From positions 62,001 to 126,000 of the forward strand of contig JAIRYN010000047.1 in assembly GCA_031267575.1 (NCBI GenBank): DNA of 64,000 nt. Reading direction: 5' to 3'. Made by a program: the position numbers and the translations under genes. Source of the DNA: Synergistaceae bacterium. GTDB taxonomy: Bacteria; Synergistota; Synergistia; Synergistales; Aminobacteriaceae. Below are positions 42,602 through 52,344 of the stretch, one piece after another (positions within the stretch are counted from its first letter, which is position 1; each line of letters begins with the position of its first letter). The notes under the pieces were generated by a model, which saw only the letters and a program-made list of their open reading frames with translations, was not told where the DNA came from and ran no database searches.

Positions 42602-44143
42602 TCAGTCCATCAATCCGATCATTTCTTCGGCCAAGGCGCGAACGCGGCCGGAATGAATCAGTTCCCTACCCCACTCCATGTCTGGGGAGACATAATGATC
42701 TTCCGTCATGAAAGGGGCCCGCTTCCTCACCGCTTCACAGAGCGCGCGTCCCGTCGCGGATGGGGCCAAATCTTTGCGTTCGCGCAGCTCCAACGCCTGC
42801 GCGGCTGTTAATAACTCGTTACCCAGAACGTACTCCAACAGACGCACGACATCCCGCGCTTTGAGGGCCGCGTTGTAACCCATGCTGACGTAATCCTCCT
42901 GCATGGCGCAGGTGGGGACAGCATCGACGGTTGCCGGGTGGGCCAGCATACGCATTTCTCCCAACAGTCCCGCGGAGGAATATTGAACGATCATGAATCC
43001 GCTGTTTGCCCCGGCGCTGGTCGTCAGGAAGGCAGGCAGACCGCTGACGTGCTCGTTGATCATGCGGTCCGTCCGGCGCTCGGAGATTTTCGCCAGATAA
43101 CAGGTCGCGACACACAGGGAATCCGAGGCGATTCCAACAAAACCCGCGTCGGCGTTGCAGGCACTGATGGCCTCGCCAGAGGGGTGAATGATCGGGTTGT
43201 CGTCGCAGGAGTTCAGCTCGTCCTCAATCGCCGTTTTAGCGTCGAGAATCGTCTTACGCGCCGCGCCATGGGCCTGAGGAATACAGCGCAATGAAAGAGC
43301 GTCCTGAAGGTTTTCCTTTCTCGCTCCGCTGAGGATGGCGCTGTCAGCCAGCATCTTACGCAGGTGCTCCGCCGTCCGCCACTGGTGCGGTTGGCGTTTA
43401 ACGGACATGACGCGTTCATCGAAGGCCTCGGTGTTTCCGATCAGGGCTTCCAGCGTCAGAGAAGCCACAGCGTCGGCGCTGGACAGGGCGTTCAGCGCGT
43501 CGTACTCCGCCAAGGCGGCCAAGGCCGTCGCAGAGGTACCTCCACTGATGAGGCAAAGCCCTTCTTTATAACTGAGCTGCACAGGAGCCAGTCCAGCGAG
43601 TGCCAGAGCCTCTCCGCCGTCGAGCAGTTTTCCGCTGTCACCATAAAAAGCCTTTCCTCTGCCCAGAAGCACGAGGGCGATGTGGGCCTCGACGCCGAGG
43701 TACCCGACGGAACCATGAGCGGGGGCCCAGGGCGTGACTCGCGCGTTCAGCAGATCGGCCAGGCGCTCCAACAGAGAGAGGCGCGCGCCGCTGTAGCCGG
43801 TACCCATGTTAGCGAGCATGACGAACATGACGGCGCGTGTCGCCTCTTCGTCTAACGTTTTTCCGACAGTTGTGCAGTGCGTTAGGAGCATCTTAGTTTG
43901 GTAGTCCATGGCCTCGGATTCGAGAACGACACGTTTGACGTTCTCTCCCAGCCCCGTGGTGACGCCATAGATGCGCCGGTTTTCCGCGACGAACTTTTCG
44001 ACACGTTCGCGGCATTCCCGGACGCGCTTCTTGAAGTTTTCGTCGAAGGACACCTTCGCGCCGTGACGGGCGACGGCTATCAGGTGACGGAGCGAAATTT
44101 CGCCGCCCAGGACGACTTCCCCAATATTGTCCGCTCTGTTCAT
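42602..44143 (-). CDS. Histidine/aromatic ammonia-lyase-like protein without the MIO tripeptide
   Basis: The 513-residue protein is a full-length HAL/PAL homologue: YGVTTGLGENV near 59-69, NSGFMIVQYSSAGL, and QEDYVSMGYNAALKARDVV. The electrophilic MIO group is normally made from Ala-Ser-Gly in GSVGASGDLAPLAH. Here the segment reads GSVGYLGVEAHIAL (144-157), with Tyr-Leu-Gly (148-150) and a shorter loop. Ordinary ammonia-lyase chemistry is therefore doubtful, and the real reaction is unknown. ATG 44143 has AAAGGAG upstream. No hutU, hutI or hutG is nearby. A GntR regulator is divergent. Confidence 0.88.
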   Translation of the reverse strand: MNRADNIGEVVLGGEISLRHLIAVARHGAKVSFDENFKKRVRECRERVEKFVAENRRIYGVTTGLGENVKRVVLESEAMDYQTKMLLTHCTTVGKTLDEEATRAVMFVMLANMGTGYSGARLSLLERLADLLNARVTPWAPAHGSVGYLGVEAHIALVLLGRGKAFYGDSGKLLDGGEALALAGLAPVQLSYKEGLCLISGGTSATALAALAEYDALNALSSADAVASLTLEALIGNTEAFDERVMSVKRQPHQWRTAEHLRKMLADSAILSGARKENLQDALSLRCIPQAHGAARKTILDAKTAIEDELNSCDDNPIIHPSGEAISACNADAGFVGIASDSLCVATCYLAKISERRTDRMINEHVSGLPAFLTTSAGANSGFMIVQYSSAGLLGEMRMLAHPATVDAVPTCAMQEDYVSMGYNAALKARDVVRLLEYVLGNELLTAAQALELRERKDLAPSATGRALCEAVRKRAPFMTEDHYVSPDMEWGRELIHSGRVRALAEEMIGLMD

Positions 44144-44562
44144 GTTCGGGCTCCTTTATTCATCTTTCTGTCCCAACATCGCGTGTTCATCTTGAATTTA
44201 CACCCATTTTGAATTTACACCCATCTTAAATCTACATTCATCTTGAATTTACATCCCTTTTGAAATAACCCAGATTTTCCGAGAAATCGCGATTTTCCGC
44301 AAAAACAACACGGCACCGAAGCCGCATGCTTCTCTCTGCGAATCCCCCTTTGAATCTCCCTCCTTTACGGCGTCCATCGCCACAAATGCTAAACTGTATC
44401 ACTGTACAAACGAAAGAGGATCTCCAAGACGCAAATTGAGGAAGAGATCAATAAGAAAGAAATGCTGTATCCTGTACATCGCATGATAATTCTACACAAA
44501 TGCGTTGTCAAGTGACAAAATATAAAGGTGAAAATATCGAAAACATGTGGAGGAACACACAG
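44144..44562. promoter_or_regulatory. Divergent intergenic region with short repeats
   Basis: It should hold the promoters of the HutH-like gene and of the GntR regulator. About five imperfect copies of CATCTTGAATTTACACC run from 44188 to about 44275. They may be slippage products or regulator-binding repeats. No gene is seen. Confidence 0.55.
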
Positions 44563-45282
44563 ATGATGCTCTATCGTTCGGAACCATTGAGAAAACAGGT
44601 CTACGATTACCTGAGGGAGCTGCTGATCTCCGGTCGACTCAAGGCGGGGGATTTCATCAATCAGGCCGAGCTAACCGCCAGTCTGGGAATCAGCCGGACG
44701 CCTTTACGGGATTCGTTGATGCAGTTAGAGGCCGAGGGGTTCGTCTCCATCATTCCCTGCAAGGGCGTGCGCATCAATCCTCTGACGCGGAACGCGGTCA
44801 GACATATTTATCAGATCTCCGGCGCTCTAGAGGCTGTGGCTTTCGAGTCCGTATTTCACCTCGTCACGGAAGAACGTCTGAATAAGCTCGAAGAGCTTAC
44901 CCGCGAGACGGAAAACCTGATGAGCGCGGACGATTTCGGCCTGTGCAACGAGAACAACGTCGCCTTTCACGAGACGATCCTGGAGTTGTGCGATAACGAG
45001 GAACTTTTGAAAATGCTGCGTCGCAGCCGTCAGAGACTTTACCATTTTCCCGGCGTTAAAACGCCGGACCTGTCCACGGCGGTTGCGAAGCTGGCCTCAT
45101 GGGAGCGGGAATATTGGGTGCAACATCACAAGATCATCGATCTTTTCTGGAGGGGGACACCACGGGAAATGGCCGATTATATCCGCTACGTCCACTGGGG
45201 CTTTGAGGGAGTCGAGGACCGTATCATGCTTTTCTATCGGATCGCGAATGGTGGAGTCAACGAGGTAATGCCAGAAACTTAA
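44563..45282 (+). CDS. GntR-family regulator, FadR/FCD subgroup
   Basis: The 239-residue protein has the GntR winged helix at its N-terminus (QVYDYLRELLISGRLKAGDF, then LGISRTPLRDSLMQLEAEGF) and an FCD ligand-binding domain with conserved Asp/His residues (DFGLCNENNVAFHETILELC, later VQHHKIIDLF). It is divergent from the HutH-like gene and probably controls it; the ligand is unknown. I prefer ATG 44563, which has TGGAGGA at 8 bases, over ATG 44545 or the frame start at 44500. Confidence 0.88.
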   Translation: MMLYRSEPLRKQVYDYLRELLISGRLKAGDFINQAELTASLGISRTPLRDSLMQLEAEGFVSIIPCKGVRINPLTRNAVRHIYQISGALEAVAFESVFHLVTEERLNKLEELTRETENLMSADDFGLCNENNVAFHETILELCDNEELLKMLRRSRQRLYHFPGVKTPDLSTAVAKLASWEREYWVQHHKIIDLFWRGTPREMADYIRYVHWGFEGVEDRIMLFYRIANGGVNEVMPET

Positions 45283-45919
45283 GTCAAAAGTAATTGTTCA
45301 AGCTCAGGAATCGTGCGGAAGGGGTTTGAACGGTTATGAATATTTTTTTCATAATGGAGTATATTTGCGCTACTTATTGCAACAAATCGCGGTAAACTTT
45401 TATCGGCACTTTTGCGAAATTTATCATCACTCATTCTCATCGGCCGGGGTGTTTTTACGATAAAGCGATTCTCATCCAACGGCTGAAGCCGTTGGATGAG
45501 AATCGTAACGCCGCCAACGGTGACATTTGTTTTGTATTTGATTTCTTGCCATATGTCTATTTTTATGTTAAACTTTTTTTATGGCTTATCAACGCGAGAT
45601 GCGGGGTGGAACATGATCAGGATATTAATGTGGCTCTAAATATTCTAAGAGTGGGGGCATCCACTCTTAGGCATCCACTCTTAAAGGAGAAGACGTATAG
45701 AAGACGTATAAATATAAAGGAGAAGATGTAAGACCGGTTTCAGTCGGCTGTTTTTGTCGATCTTAGAATCCCACAACTTTAGTGATAGGAGTATGTCAGG
45801 GATTTTTCCTCTTGGTTTATGGATTTTTCCCCTCGATTTATGCTACAATGTAAGCGTTGATGTTCTTGAGTTCTTGAGTTCAAAGTTTTGGTCGTTTTAT
45901 ATTTTAGGAAGGGGTTGTT
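45283..45919. other. Intergenic stretch holding an IS605-like remnant
   Basis: There is no intact gene. It contains the 19-mer at 45291-45309 shared with 14669-14687, the element at 45463-45793, and a possible -10 TACAAT near 45844 for the secreted-protein gene downstream. Confidence 0.5.
45463..45793 (+). mobile_element. IS200/IS605-type deletion derivative with both ends
   Basis: It begins with a perfect palindrome CTCATCCAACGGCT / AGCCGTTGGATGAG (45473-45502) and keeps a short junction. It then has tnpB 3' codons (RCGVEHDQDINVALNILRVG), expanded AGAAGACGTATA repeats, and the terminal segment through CCCACAACTTTAGTGATAGG. At about 330 bp it cannot encode a transposase. The right-end sequence is the part from which TnpB guide (omega) RNAs derive in intact relatives. 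Confidence 0.8.
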
Positions 45920-46420
45920 TTGGTAGTGAAGAAGTTGGTGTTATTAGCGTTGTTAGTTGCGACGGCAGTATGTTCTGCGTTGCCCGCCTTGGCATGGGAC
46001 CCCGAAAAGCAGAAGAATCTGGGACAAGATCACGTTAAAATGCAATGGTATCTTTTGGACTACGGCATCAGGAGCGAAGTTCCTTTTGCCGTCGCCAGGA
46101 AATACTACACAAACGAATCTATCAAGCAGCAGACTATTGATCTCTTGATGTCCAAATTTGGGATCACTCCAGACGTTGCGGGCAGTCTCTACTTTACCGA
46201 GTACGAGTACGAATACACGAAGGACGGAAAGCAGTTCGCGGTGACCTATCTGCGCCATTACGATATGCTAGGGAACGAAATCTACGGAACTGTTTACGAC
46301 GGCGCTTCCGAGGCAACGAAAAAGGTTTTCGCGGCGGTGGACCCCAAGACCACTCCGGGTAAGGGTGTAGCACTGGCTCTGCCGAAACCCGCCCCGAAAG
46401 CTCCCGTGAAAAAGAAATAG
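45920..46420 (+). CDS. Small secreted protein of unknown function
   Basis: The 166-residue protein has a clear signal peptide (basic start, hydrophobic core to about residue 22, cleavage after ALA at about 25). The mature part has no cysteine, is rich in Tyr and Lys in the middle (ARKYYTNESIKQQ, EYEYEYTKDGKQF), and ends in a Pro/Lys-rich tail. The start is TTG 45920, preceded by AGGAAGGGG; GTG 45926 is possible. A strong terminator follows. I cannot name a family. Confidence 0.75.
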   Translation: MVVKKLVLLALLVATAVCSALPALAWDPEKQKNLGQDHVKMQWYLLDYGIRSEVPFAVARKYYTNESIKQQTIDLLMSKFGITPDVAGSLYFTEYEYEYTKDGKQFAVTYLRHYDMLGNEIYGTVYDGASEATKKVFAAVDPKTTPGKGVALALPKPAPKAPVKKK

Positions 46421-46450
46421 TCCGGTGCCGGACCTGTCAACCGATGTGGA

Positions 46451-46482
46451 GCCGAAGAGGAGCGTTCCTCTTCGGCTTTTTT
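46451..46482 (+). terminator. Rho-independent terminator
   Basis: GCCGAAGAGGA and TCCTCTTCGGC form an 11-bp perfect stem with a GCGT loop, followed by T6. It lies 31 bp after the secreted-protein gene. Confidence 0.93.
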
Positions 46483-46512
46483 GAACCCCAAAATCCCGTG
46501 GAGGTGTAGAAA

Positions 46513-49500
46513 GTGCGTATCATTCCCTACCGTAAAGTCTCTGACCTCGATCCCTTACTTCGAGATTTTTTAGGCAAAGAGACGCGCTTTATTGTGCCGT
46601 CGCGCCGCGACCGAGAGTGGTGGAGGCTACGGGCGGGGCTGCGGGATTTTGGGCTCGAACCGGATAGCGAGACGCGTCTCTGGAACTGGGAGGACCTTTT
46701 TAACGATATCTGCGCTTTTCTCGATTCACCCATCCTGCGTCAGATCGATCCTCCAGACCACCGCCTGATTCTCTCTTACCTCGTTGCCGAGCTGCTGAAA
46801 GAAAATCAAAAAGAGAATCGGGAAGGGGATGCCCTGCCGCCGCTGCTAAAACTTTGGCCCGGCTTGGCGCGCCCTGGATTTCTGGACATTCTCTCCGACG
46901 ACATTCGGGAGTTGCTTAATGAGGCTGTTTCCGTGGAGCAACTCTCTGTCACGGTCTTCGACGACAAGCCCACTTCGAAAGTTCTTCCTTGGCTTTACGG
47001 ACGCTATCTCCTGTATTTGCGTCACAACAGGCTGCTGGACAGCGCCCAAATTCCCTTGAAGGCTCTAGAACTGCTCGAAAACAGCGGAGAAATGGCGGAG
47101 GACTGGGGGCGGAACAAGCGCTTCGTTTTTGCCGGCTTCATGTCCTGCACTCATGGGCAATTTGCCTTGCTCCAAAAGTTGGAGAAAATTTCTCACGAGG
47201 AACTGGTGCTCCTCAAACCCGCGACGGAGCTAGTGGATTTCCAAGACGCCACGCGACAGTTCAAAAGTCAAGAGAACACTTGGGAAGACGACCCTCCGAT
47301 AATGCCTGGTGTTGTTGTCTCTCTTTCCATTTCGGAACATTCTCTAGAGCCTGAACTGGTGGCGCGGACCTTAGCTTTGTGGCAGGCAGGGACAGGAGTC
47401 CTCGCGACTTTGACACCGCCCGAAGGAGAAGAAAAAGAAGGAGAAGAAAAAGAAAGAAAAGAGGGGCGAACCCTCTTTCCCGGTTTTGGGGTCATGGGGA
47501 TTTCGACTCCGCCTCACCGCATGGCAGCCTTGGAAGCCGCGCTTCGCCGTTACCACATCCCCTATTCCTTGGCGCGTGGGCGTAGCATCGCCCAAACCTT
47601 TTTAGGAACAACTCTAACTTCTCTGTGGACGACCTGGGTTCAAGGATTGAACTCCTATGACACGGCGCTTCTGCTCGCCCAACCTTGCCTTGGGGGACCA
47701 GGGTTTTCCATCGACGGCGCCGTTCGCGCCGGACCGCGGGGCGTCAAGGAATGGGCAGCCTACTTGAAGCAGGCTGCGAAAAATGCGGTCCATCAAGAAG
47801 AGACTAAAAATGCCAAACGCGCCCTCAAGGCCTTCAAAGCCCTGACGAAATTTTGCCTTCTGGTAGATAAGGGCGCTTCGCCCTCAAGGCTTTTAGGCGC
47901 GTTCCACTCCTTTCTGACCATGCCGGGCCTTTGGGTGGACGCTCTGGCCTGCCTCCCGGAGAGCAACCCAGACCTGGATGATAGCCTTCGAGAGCTGGTC
48001 GCCTCGGTGGAGGAGGTAGAGGATAAGGGTTTGGCCTTGCGTGAACTACAACCCGACCTGGGCCCCGCGGGCAAGGTCCTTCTCCAAGGCAAGGAGGCCA
48101 TCGACTTCTTGCAAAGCTGGTGCGAGGAAACGCTGGTTCAGCCCAGCCCTCCCCTAAGGGGCGCGGTTGTTCTTTACGACGGACCGCCTCCCATTCTGGC
48201 CTCTCACTCTGTGTGGATTATAACTGACGTGACGCAGAAAAACTGGCCCGGTCTCATTCGCTCTTCCCCCCTCTTGGATGCTTCAGAGCGGGAAGCGATG
48301 GTGTCAGTATCCGCCTATTTGCCCTCCATACATGACAAATACACGCAAAAAGAAGCCCTTTTCCGTCGCTTGCTCCAAACGGGAGATAACTTGACCGTGA
48401 CCTCCCACTCCACCACCGATGAGGAAGGGCGACCCACTAACGTCACGTCGTTTATGGATTCCTTTTTCACGGACATGAAAGTCTGGGAACACCCCGTGAT
48501 ACCCACTGTGGGTATCGGAGGCCTTACGCCGGGGCGCAGTGAAGCCTATTTCCCCGCTATCGAGGTGGAAATATCGGAGAAAAGAGAACGGGCCATGCCT
48601 GTGGCCCAAGGTTCGAGGCGAGGCGCGGAAGCCCTTCGATTGCCCGTCAGCGGCCTTTACAACTTGTTGGACTGTCCCCTGCGCTACTGGCTGGAACGGA
48701 ATGCGAGGCTGAAAGAGCGTGACACGAAGCTCTTCAGCAAGGCAATGGCGGGGCAGTTAACTCACAAGATCTGGGAGGCGATCTGGCATACCCAGCAAAA
48801 AACGAGTGAGACTCTTTCCTTTTTGACGGCCGAGGAATGGCGAAGAGCTTTATCTCTAGAGGCCGATTACTCTGCTTTTGAGGTTTTGCTGAAGGACCGA
48901 CGGCTGGAGCGCCACAGGAAGAATATGGAGTTTTATCTTCAACGCCTGGCTCATACCCAGCAAGCTATCTTAGACCGCTTAGCCGCGTGCGGTCTGCGCC
49001 ATCGCTTGGTTTCAGCGGAGACGGAGCTGCCTCCCTACCAAGTGGAAGGCGTGATTTTTACGGGACGCTGCGACCGTGTGGAGGTTTTCGAAGACGGCAG
49101 TGTCGTCATTGTGGACTACAAGTGGGGACGAAGCGCCTCTTACGAGAAAGGACTGGCAAATCTGGCCTCTCGTCGCCATTTCGCCGCGCAGGGAGATGTT
49201 TTAATAGGAGATGGCCTGAAACGCGAGTCCTTCAAGTATGGCCTTCAGCTCTCGGCCTATGCTCTGATGTATGCTATCGAGCACTCGGAGGGTCAAGTGG
49301 CGGGAGTGGGTTTTTTGGGGCATGGAGACGGAACTCTCGCGGGAACTTTCGCGCCTCCCGTGGCGGGGTGTTATCTGCCGAACAAAAAAACTTCCGTGTC
49401 CCTACAAGAGCGCAAAGAAGAAGCCCTCGCGGCCATGAAATGCGCGGCGGCCCTGTTGAAGTCCCAACGTTACGAGCCCTGCTACGTAGCGGAGTCCTGT

Positions 49501-49608
49501 CGTCACTGCGGCGTCAAAGGCGTCTGCCGTAAGGGGGAGCTACGCGGCGACACCCTCCCGATGGCGGAAATGGACATGGAAGACTGGGAAGAGGAACAAC
49601 AGTTATGA
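46513..49608 (+). CDS. PD-(D/E)XK nuclease of the AddB/RecB type
   Basis: The 1031-residue protein has an inactive-helicase-like N-terminal two thirds and a C-terminal nuclease domain: LPVSGLYNLLDCPLRYWLE, then IFTGRCDRVEVFEDGSVVIV and DYKWG with catalytic Asp and Lys. A Cys cluster at the end (CYVAESCRHCGVKGVC) with the earlier DCPLRYW Cys would bind 4Fe-4S, as in AddB. Such proteins help process double-strand DNA ends. No AddA-type helicase follows within the window. GTG 46513 has GGAGGTG at 6 bases. The Glu/Lys-rich stretch near residue 305 is a short-repeat insertion. Confidence 0.82.
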   Translation: MRIIPYRKVSDLDPLLRDFLGKETRFIVPSRRDREWWRLRAGLRDFGLEPDSETRLWNWEDLFNDICAFLDSPILRQIDPPDHRLILSYLVAELLKENQKENREGDALPPLLKLWPGLARPGFLDILSDDIRELLNEAVSVEQLSVTVFDDKPTSKVLPWLYGRYLLYLRHNRLLDSAQIPLKALELLENSGEMAEDWGRNKRFVFAGFMSCTHGQFALLQKLEKISHEELVLLKPATELVDFQDATRQFKSQENTWEDDPPIMPGVVVSLSISEHSLEPELVARTLALWQAGTGVLATLTPPEGEEKEGEEKERKEGRTLFPGFGVMGISTPPHRMAALEAALRRYHIPYSLARGRSIAQTFLGTTLTSLWTTWVQGLNSYDTALLLAQPCLGGPGFSIDGAVRAGPRGVKEWAAYLKQAAKNAVHQEETKNAKRALKAFKALTKFCLLVDKGASPSRLLGAFHSFLTMPGLWVDALACLPESNPDLDDSLRELVASVEEVEDKGLALRELQPDLGPAGKVLLQGKEAIDFLQSWCEETLVQPSPPLRGAVVLYDGPPPILASHSVWIITDVTQKNWPGLIRSSPLLDASEREAMVSVSAYLPSIHDKYTQKEALFRRLLQTGDNLTVTSHSTTDEEGRPTNVTSFMDSFFTDMKVWEHPVIPTVGIGGLTPGRSEAYFPAIEVEISEKRERAMPVAQGSRRGAEALRLPVSGLYNLLDCPLRYWLERNARLKERDTKLFSKAMAGQLTHKIWEAIWHTQQKTSETLSFLTAEEWRRALSLEADYSAFEVLLKDRRLERHRKNMEFYLQRLAHTQQAILDRLAACGLRHRLVSAETELPPYQVEGVIFTGRCDRVEVFEDGSVVIVDYKWGRSASYEKGLANLASRRHFAAQGDVLIGDGLKRESFKYGLQLSAYALMYAIEHSEGQVAGVGFLGHGDGTLAGTFAPPVAGCYLPNKKTSVSLQERKEEALAAMKCAAALLKSQRYEPCYVAESCRHCGVKGVCRKGELRGDTLPMAEMDMEDWEEEQQL

Positions 49609-49626
49609 GGCTATAAGACTGGTGCG

Positions 49627-50112
49627 TTACATTCGGTAGCGAGCCATCAAATATTCATCCATGTACGCCCCATCCCGGATCGCGGCAAATTTTTTTATCC
49701 CTTCGACGACAAACCCCATGCTTCGATAAAGCGCGATAGCTGGCTCATTATCGACAAAAACGCTGAGTTCGACTCTTTTCAACATCAGCCACTTATCGGC
49801 AAGATCAAATATTGCGGTCATCAAAGCCCGCCCTACTCCCTGCCTTTGGTGATCCGCGTGGACCATGATACCGAGTCCCGCGGTGTGGTTTTCGCGGGGC
49901 ATTTTTGAAACGGTAAGCCCAACGCAGCCGACGACCCTATCATCGACTTCCGCAACCAACATGTGGTCATTGGGAGAGAGATTCCTGATCAGCGCCTCTG
50001 TATCCACTACGCGCTCGCTTATTATTCCTAAAATGGTTTCTCTGACGCCATCCATTATGCGCATACGATTCATATCCGCCGCGTCCTCGATTTTGATCGC
50101 TCTAATATTCAT
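49627..50112 (-). CDS. GNAT-family N-acetyltransferase
   Basis: The 161-residue protein has the acetyl-CoA-binding motif A (GLGIMVHADHQRQGVGRALM) and motif B (NEPAIALYRSMGFVVEG). It looks like RimI/spermidine-type small acetyltransferases, probably N-acetylating a small amine, amino acid or protein N-terminus. It is a single gene on the minus strand. Two copies of a 20-bp TTTCAACAAACTTCATTARA unit lie upstream at about 50139-50180. Confidence 0.85.
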   Translation of the reverse strand: MNIRAIKIEDAADMNRMRIMDGVRETILGIISERVVDTEALIRNLSPNDHMLVAEVDDRVVGCVGLTVSKMPRENHTAGLGIMVHADHQRQGVGRALMTAIFDLADKWLMLKRVELSVFVDNEPAIALYRSMGFVVEGIKKFAAIRDGAYMDEYLMARYRM

Positions 50113-50183
50113 TAAAATTCACCCCATCATCTACAAATGTTCAACAAACTTCATTAAATTTCAACAAACTTCATTAGATTTCA

Positions 50184-50816
50184 TCAATTTTCATTGTTGA
50201 ACGTTCCCGTCATTAGCTTTTTGCAGAAGGACGCGCGATGAACGGGAGAAAGCCCGATGGCACAGATGATTTTCCGATGGGCTTGCGTTGGGTACCCCTT
50301 GTGATGAGCAAAACCGTAGGCGGGATAAAGTCTATCCAGAGCGACCATAACACGATCCCGCAAGACTTTCGCGACCACGGAAGCCGCGGAGACGACGGGT
50401 ACGAGAACATCTGCAGTTACCAATGGAAGTTGTTCGAAAGGGAGATTGGGAATTTTGTAAAGGCCGTCGATGACCACCAGATCGATGGGAAAAGGCAGCT
50501 TACAAACGCTTTTCTCCATCGCCCAGAGAGAAGCCCTACCCACGTTGAGCCTGGCGATGGAAACGACACTAGCGGCTTGAGCCCGCCAAGTAACGCCTAG
50601 CTCGCACATCTTTAGGAAAAGCGCGTCACGCCTTCGGGGCGTCATCAGCTTGGAGTCCTTGAGCCCCAGTCTCAAGAGTTCATCTTTTTGAGTATCGGTC
50701 AGTACCACGGCCGCGGCCATCACGGGCCCGGCCAGAGGCCCACGGCCCGCTTCGTCGGTCCCTGCCACGGTTCCCCCGAAGTCCTTCAAAAATTTCAGCT
50801 TTGCCGCGGAGTCCAT
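50184..50816 (-). CDS. rnhB: Ribonuclease HII
   Basis: The 210-residue protein shows GTDEAGRGPLAGPV with catalytic D21 and E22, then LKDSKLMTP, VVIDGLY and the later SAASVVAKVLRD. It cleaves RNA in RNA-DNA hybrids, including single ribonucleotides. I chose ATG 50816, which puts the family N-terminus right; the gene then overlaps the end of the rbgA-like gene by 22 bp. The frame up to 50930 has no homologous sequence. Confidence 0.92.
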   Translation of the reverse strand: MDSAAKLKFLKDFGGTVAGTDEAGRGPLAGPVMAAAVVLTDTQKDELLRLGLKDSKLMTPRRRDALFLKMCELGVTWRAQAASVVSIARLNVGRASLWAMEKSVCKLPFPIDLVVIDGLYKIPNLPFEQLPLVTADVLVPVVSAASVVAKVLRDRVMVALDRLYPAYGFAHHKGYPTQAHRKIICAIGLSPVHRASFCKKLMTGTFNNEN

Positions 50817-51658
50817 AAAGGGTCGCCCGGCAACTCTAAAGTTACAGGTCCCAGCTTGCCGGCGGCAAAGGAGTCCACCAAACGCCGCCCCGCCAATGTC
50901 ATATTCACGGCTCCTCCCCCCACCAAGCAACCTAACCGGCGACCAACGCGTTCAAGGGTTGTTTCGACGGGTTCGGGAACGTCGCCGTTGAAACCTTCCG
51001 GATCCGGCAGGTTCCACGTTTTTTCGGCGAGACGCCACAGGTCTCGCTCTCTCAGAAAACGGATCAGCTCCAGTGCCGTGACCTCGTAGCCTCCCACAAC
51101 CTCCGCTTTGGCGCAACCCAGCCAGGACAGCATCCGATGAACACCCGGCTCGGAACGGGGATTGAGGATTCCAGGAGAGTCCACGACCAGGAAACCGTTG
51201 CCCCGATACCAACTGACGTCGCGGGTAACGCCGGGGATTCCTCCCACCCGCGCCCGGGACTTACCCACTAGCATGTTCAGAAAAAGGGACTTGCCTACAT
51301 TGGGAATACCCACTACAGCCAGCCGAAGCTCCCGGTACGATGGCGCGAGATACGACAAATCTTTCCGTAAAGGTTCCAGGCTATCCTTGCGCAGATCGAA
51401 AGTCCAGATGTTTTGCTTTTGTTTAGCGAACTCGTCTAGCCAGAGATGGAGCCGTCGCGGGTCGGCCAGGTCTTTTTTGGCAAGCACCAGTGTCACAGGC
51501 TTTTGGCGCAATAGGGTGGTGATCAGGGGAGAGGATGTAGAAAAAGGCGCGCGCGCATCGCGCACCTCAATGACGAGATCCAATTTGTCGATCAATTCGC
51601 CTAACTTACGTTCCCCTTTAGCCATGTGGCCGGGAAACCAGACAGTTCTACCACTCAT
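50795..51658 (-). CDS. rbgA: Ribosome-assembly GTPase RbgA/YlqF
   Basis: The 287-residue protein is a circularly permuted GTPase: WFPGHMAKGERKL at the start, G4-like AKKDLAD before G1 GIPNVGKS (137-144), then DSPGIL (G3). It helps assemble the 50S subunit. The usual NKxD reads AKKD here. The C-terminal LGCLVGGG segment is typical. It lies upstream of rnhB, as in many bacteria, and downstream of lepB. Confidence 0.92.
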   Translation of the reverse strand: MSGRTVWFPGHMAKGERKLGELIDKLDLVIEVRDARAPFSTSSPLITTLLRQKPVTLVLAKKDLADPRRLHLWLDEFAKQKQNIWTFDLRKDSLEPLRKDLSYLAPSYRELRLAVVGIPNVGKSLFLNMLVGKSRARVGGIPGVTRDVSWYRGNGFLVVDSPGILNPRSEPGVHRMLSWLGCAKAEVVGGYEVTALELIRFLRERDLWRLAEKTWNLPDPEGFNGDVPEPVETTLERVGRRLGCLVGGGAVNMTLAGRRLVDSFAAGKLGPVTLELPGDPLWTPRQS

Positions 51659-51702
51659 GCGGCGTCAATTCAATAATCTTTTCTGTTTTAGCTTTAGCGT
51701 TT

Positions 51703-52248
51703 TTAGCGAGGAACGCCAATGCGAGTCAGAGGCCAATAGCGAAAAAAGGCTGGTCCATGAATGTCTTGTTTCGGCACGTAACCCCAGAAACGACCATCTT
51801 GAGAGTTCGGCCGATTGTCACCCAAGGCGAAATACTTGTCCTCCGGAACGACGAAAGGCACTGTTGGGTAAAATTTATTTGGCCTCATCGTGTAATGGTC
51901 TTTGTTGACCACGTAAGGTTCGTTCACGGAAGAACCATTGATGTAGACGACACCGTTTTTGATGTCCACGATATCGCCGGGAATGGCGACGATGCGTTTG
52001 ATAAAATCACGCGTCCGGTCCTCAGGGTATTTGAAAACGTAGATGCTGCCCCGAGAGGGAGTCGTAAACCAGTTCCAGAACTTAGCCACCAATACCCTGT
52101 CCCCTACCTGAAAGGTAGGCAACATAGATCCACTGGGTATCCAGAAAGCCTGCACCACAAACGTCCGTATGATCGCGGCCAATACGACCGCCCATATGAT
52201 CGTTTCCAGAGTTTCTCTCCACCAAGGTTTCACCACTTCAGATGCCAC
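51703..52248 (-). CDS. lepB: Signal peptidase I
   Basis: The 181-residue protein has one N-terminal membrane helix (about 15-35), the catalytic Ser41 in WIPSGSMLPTF, and the catalytic Lys84 in DFIKRIVAIPGD, followed by GDNRPNSQDGRFWG. It removes signal peptides from exported proteins. I prefer GTG 52248, with GGAGG at 8-9 bases, over ATG 52323, which has no ribosome site. It is part of a minus-strand housekeeping cluster. Confidence 0.92.
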   Translation of the reverse strand: MASEVVKPWWRETLETIIWAVVLAAIIRTFVVQAFWIPSGSMLPTFQVGDRVLVAKFWNWFTTPSRGSIYVFKYPEDRTRDFIKRIVAIPGDIVDIKNGVVYINGSSVNEPYVVNKDHYTMRPNKFYPTVPFVVPEDKYFALGDNRPNSQDGRFWGYVPKQDIHGPAFFRYWPLTRIGVPR

Positions 52249-52344
52249 TCTTGAAAAGCCTCCGTTCCCTTTTTCCGATTCGGAAAAACGTCGTTCCGAT
52301 AACAATATAACTCTAACCCCCATAATAGGCAAGCGCAAACATTC

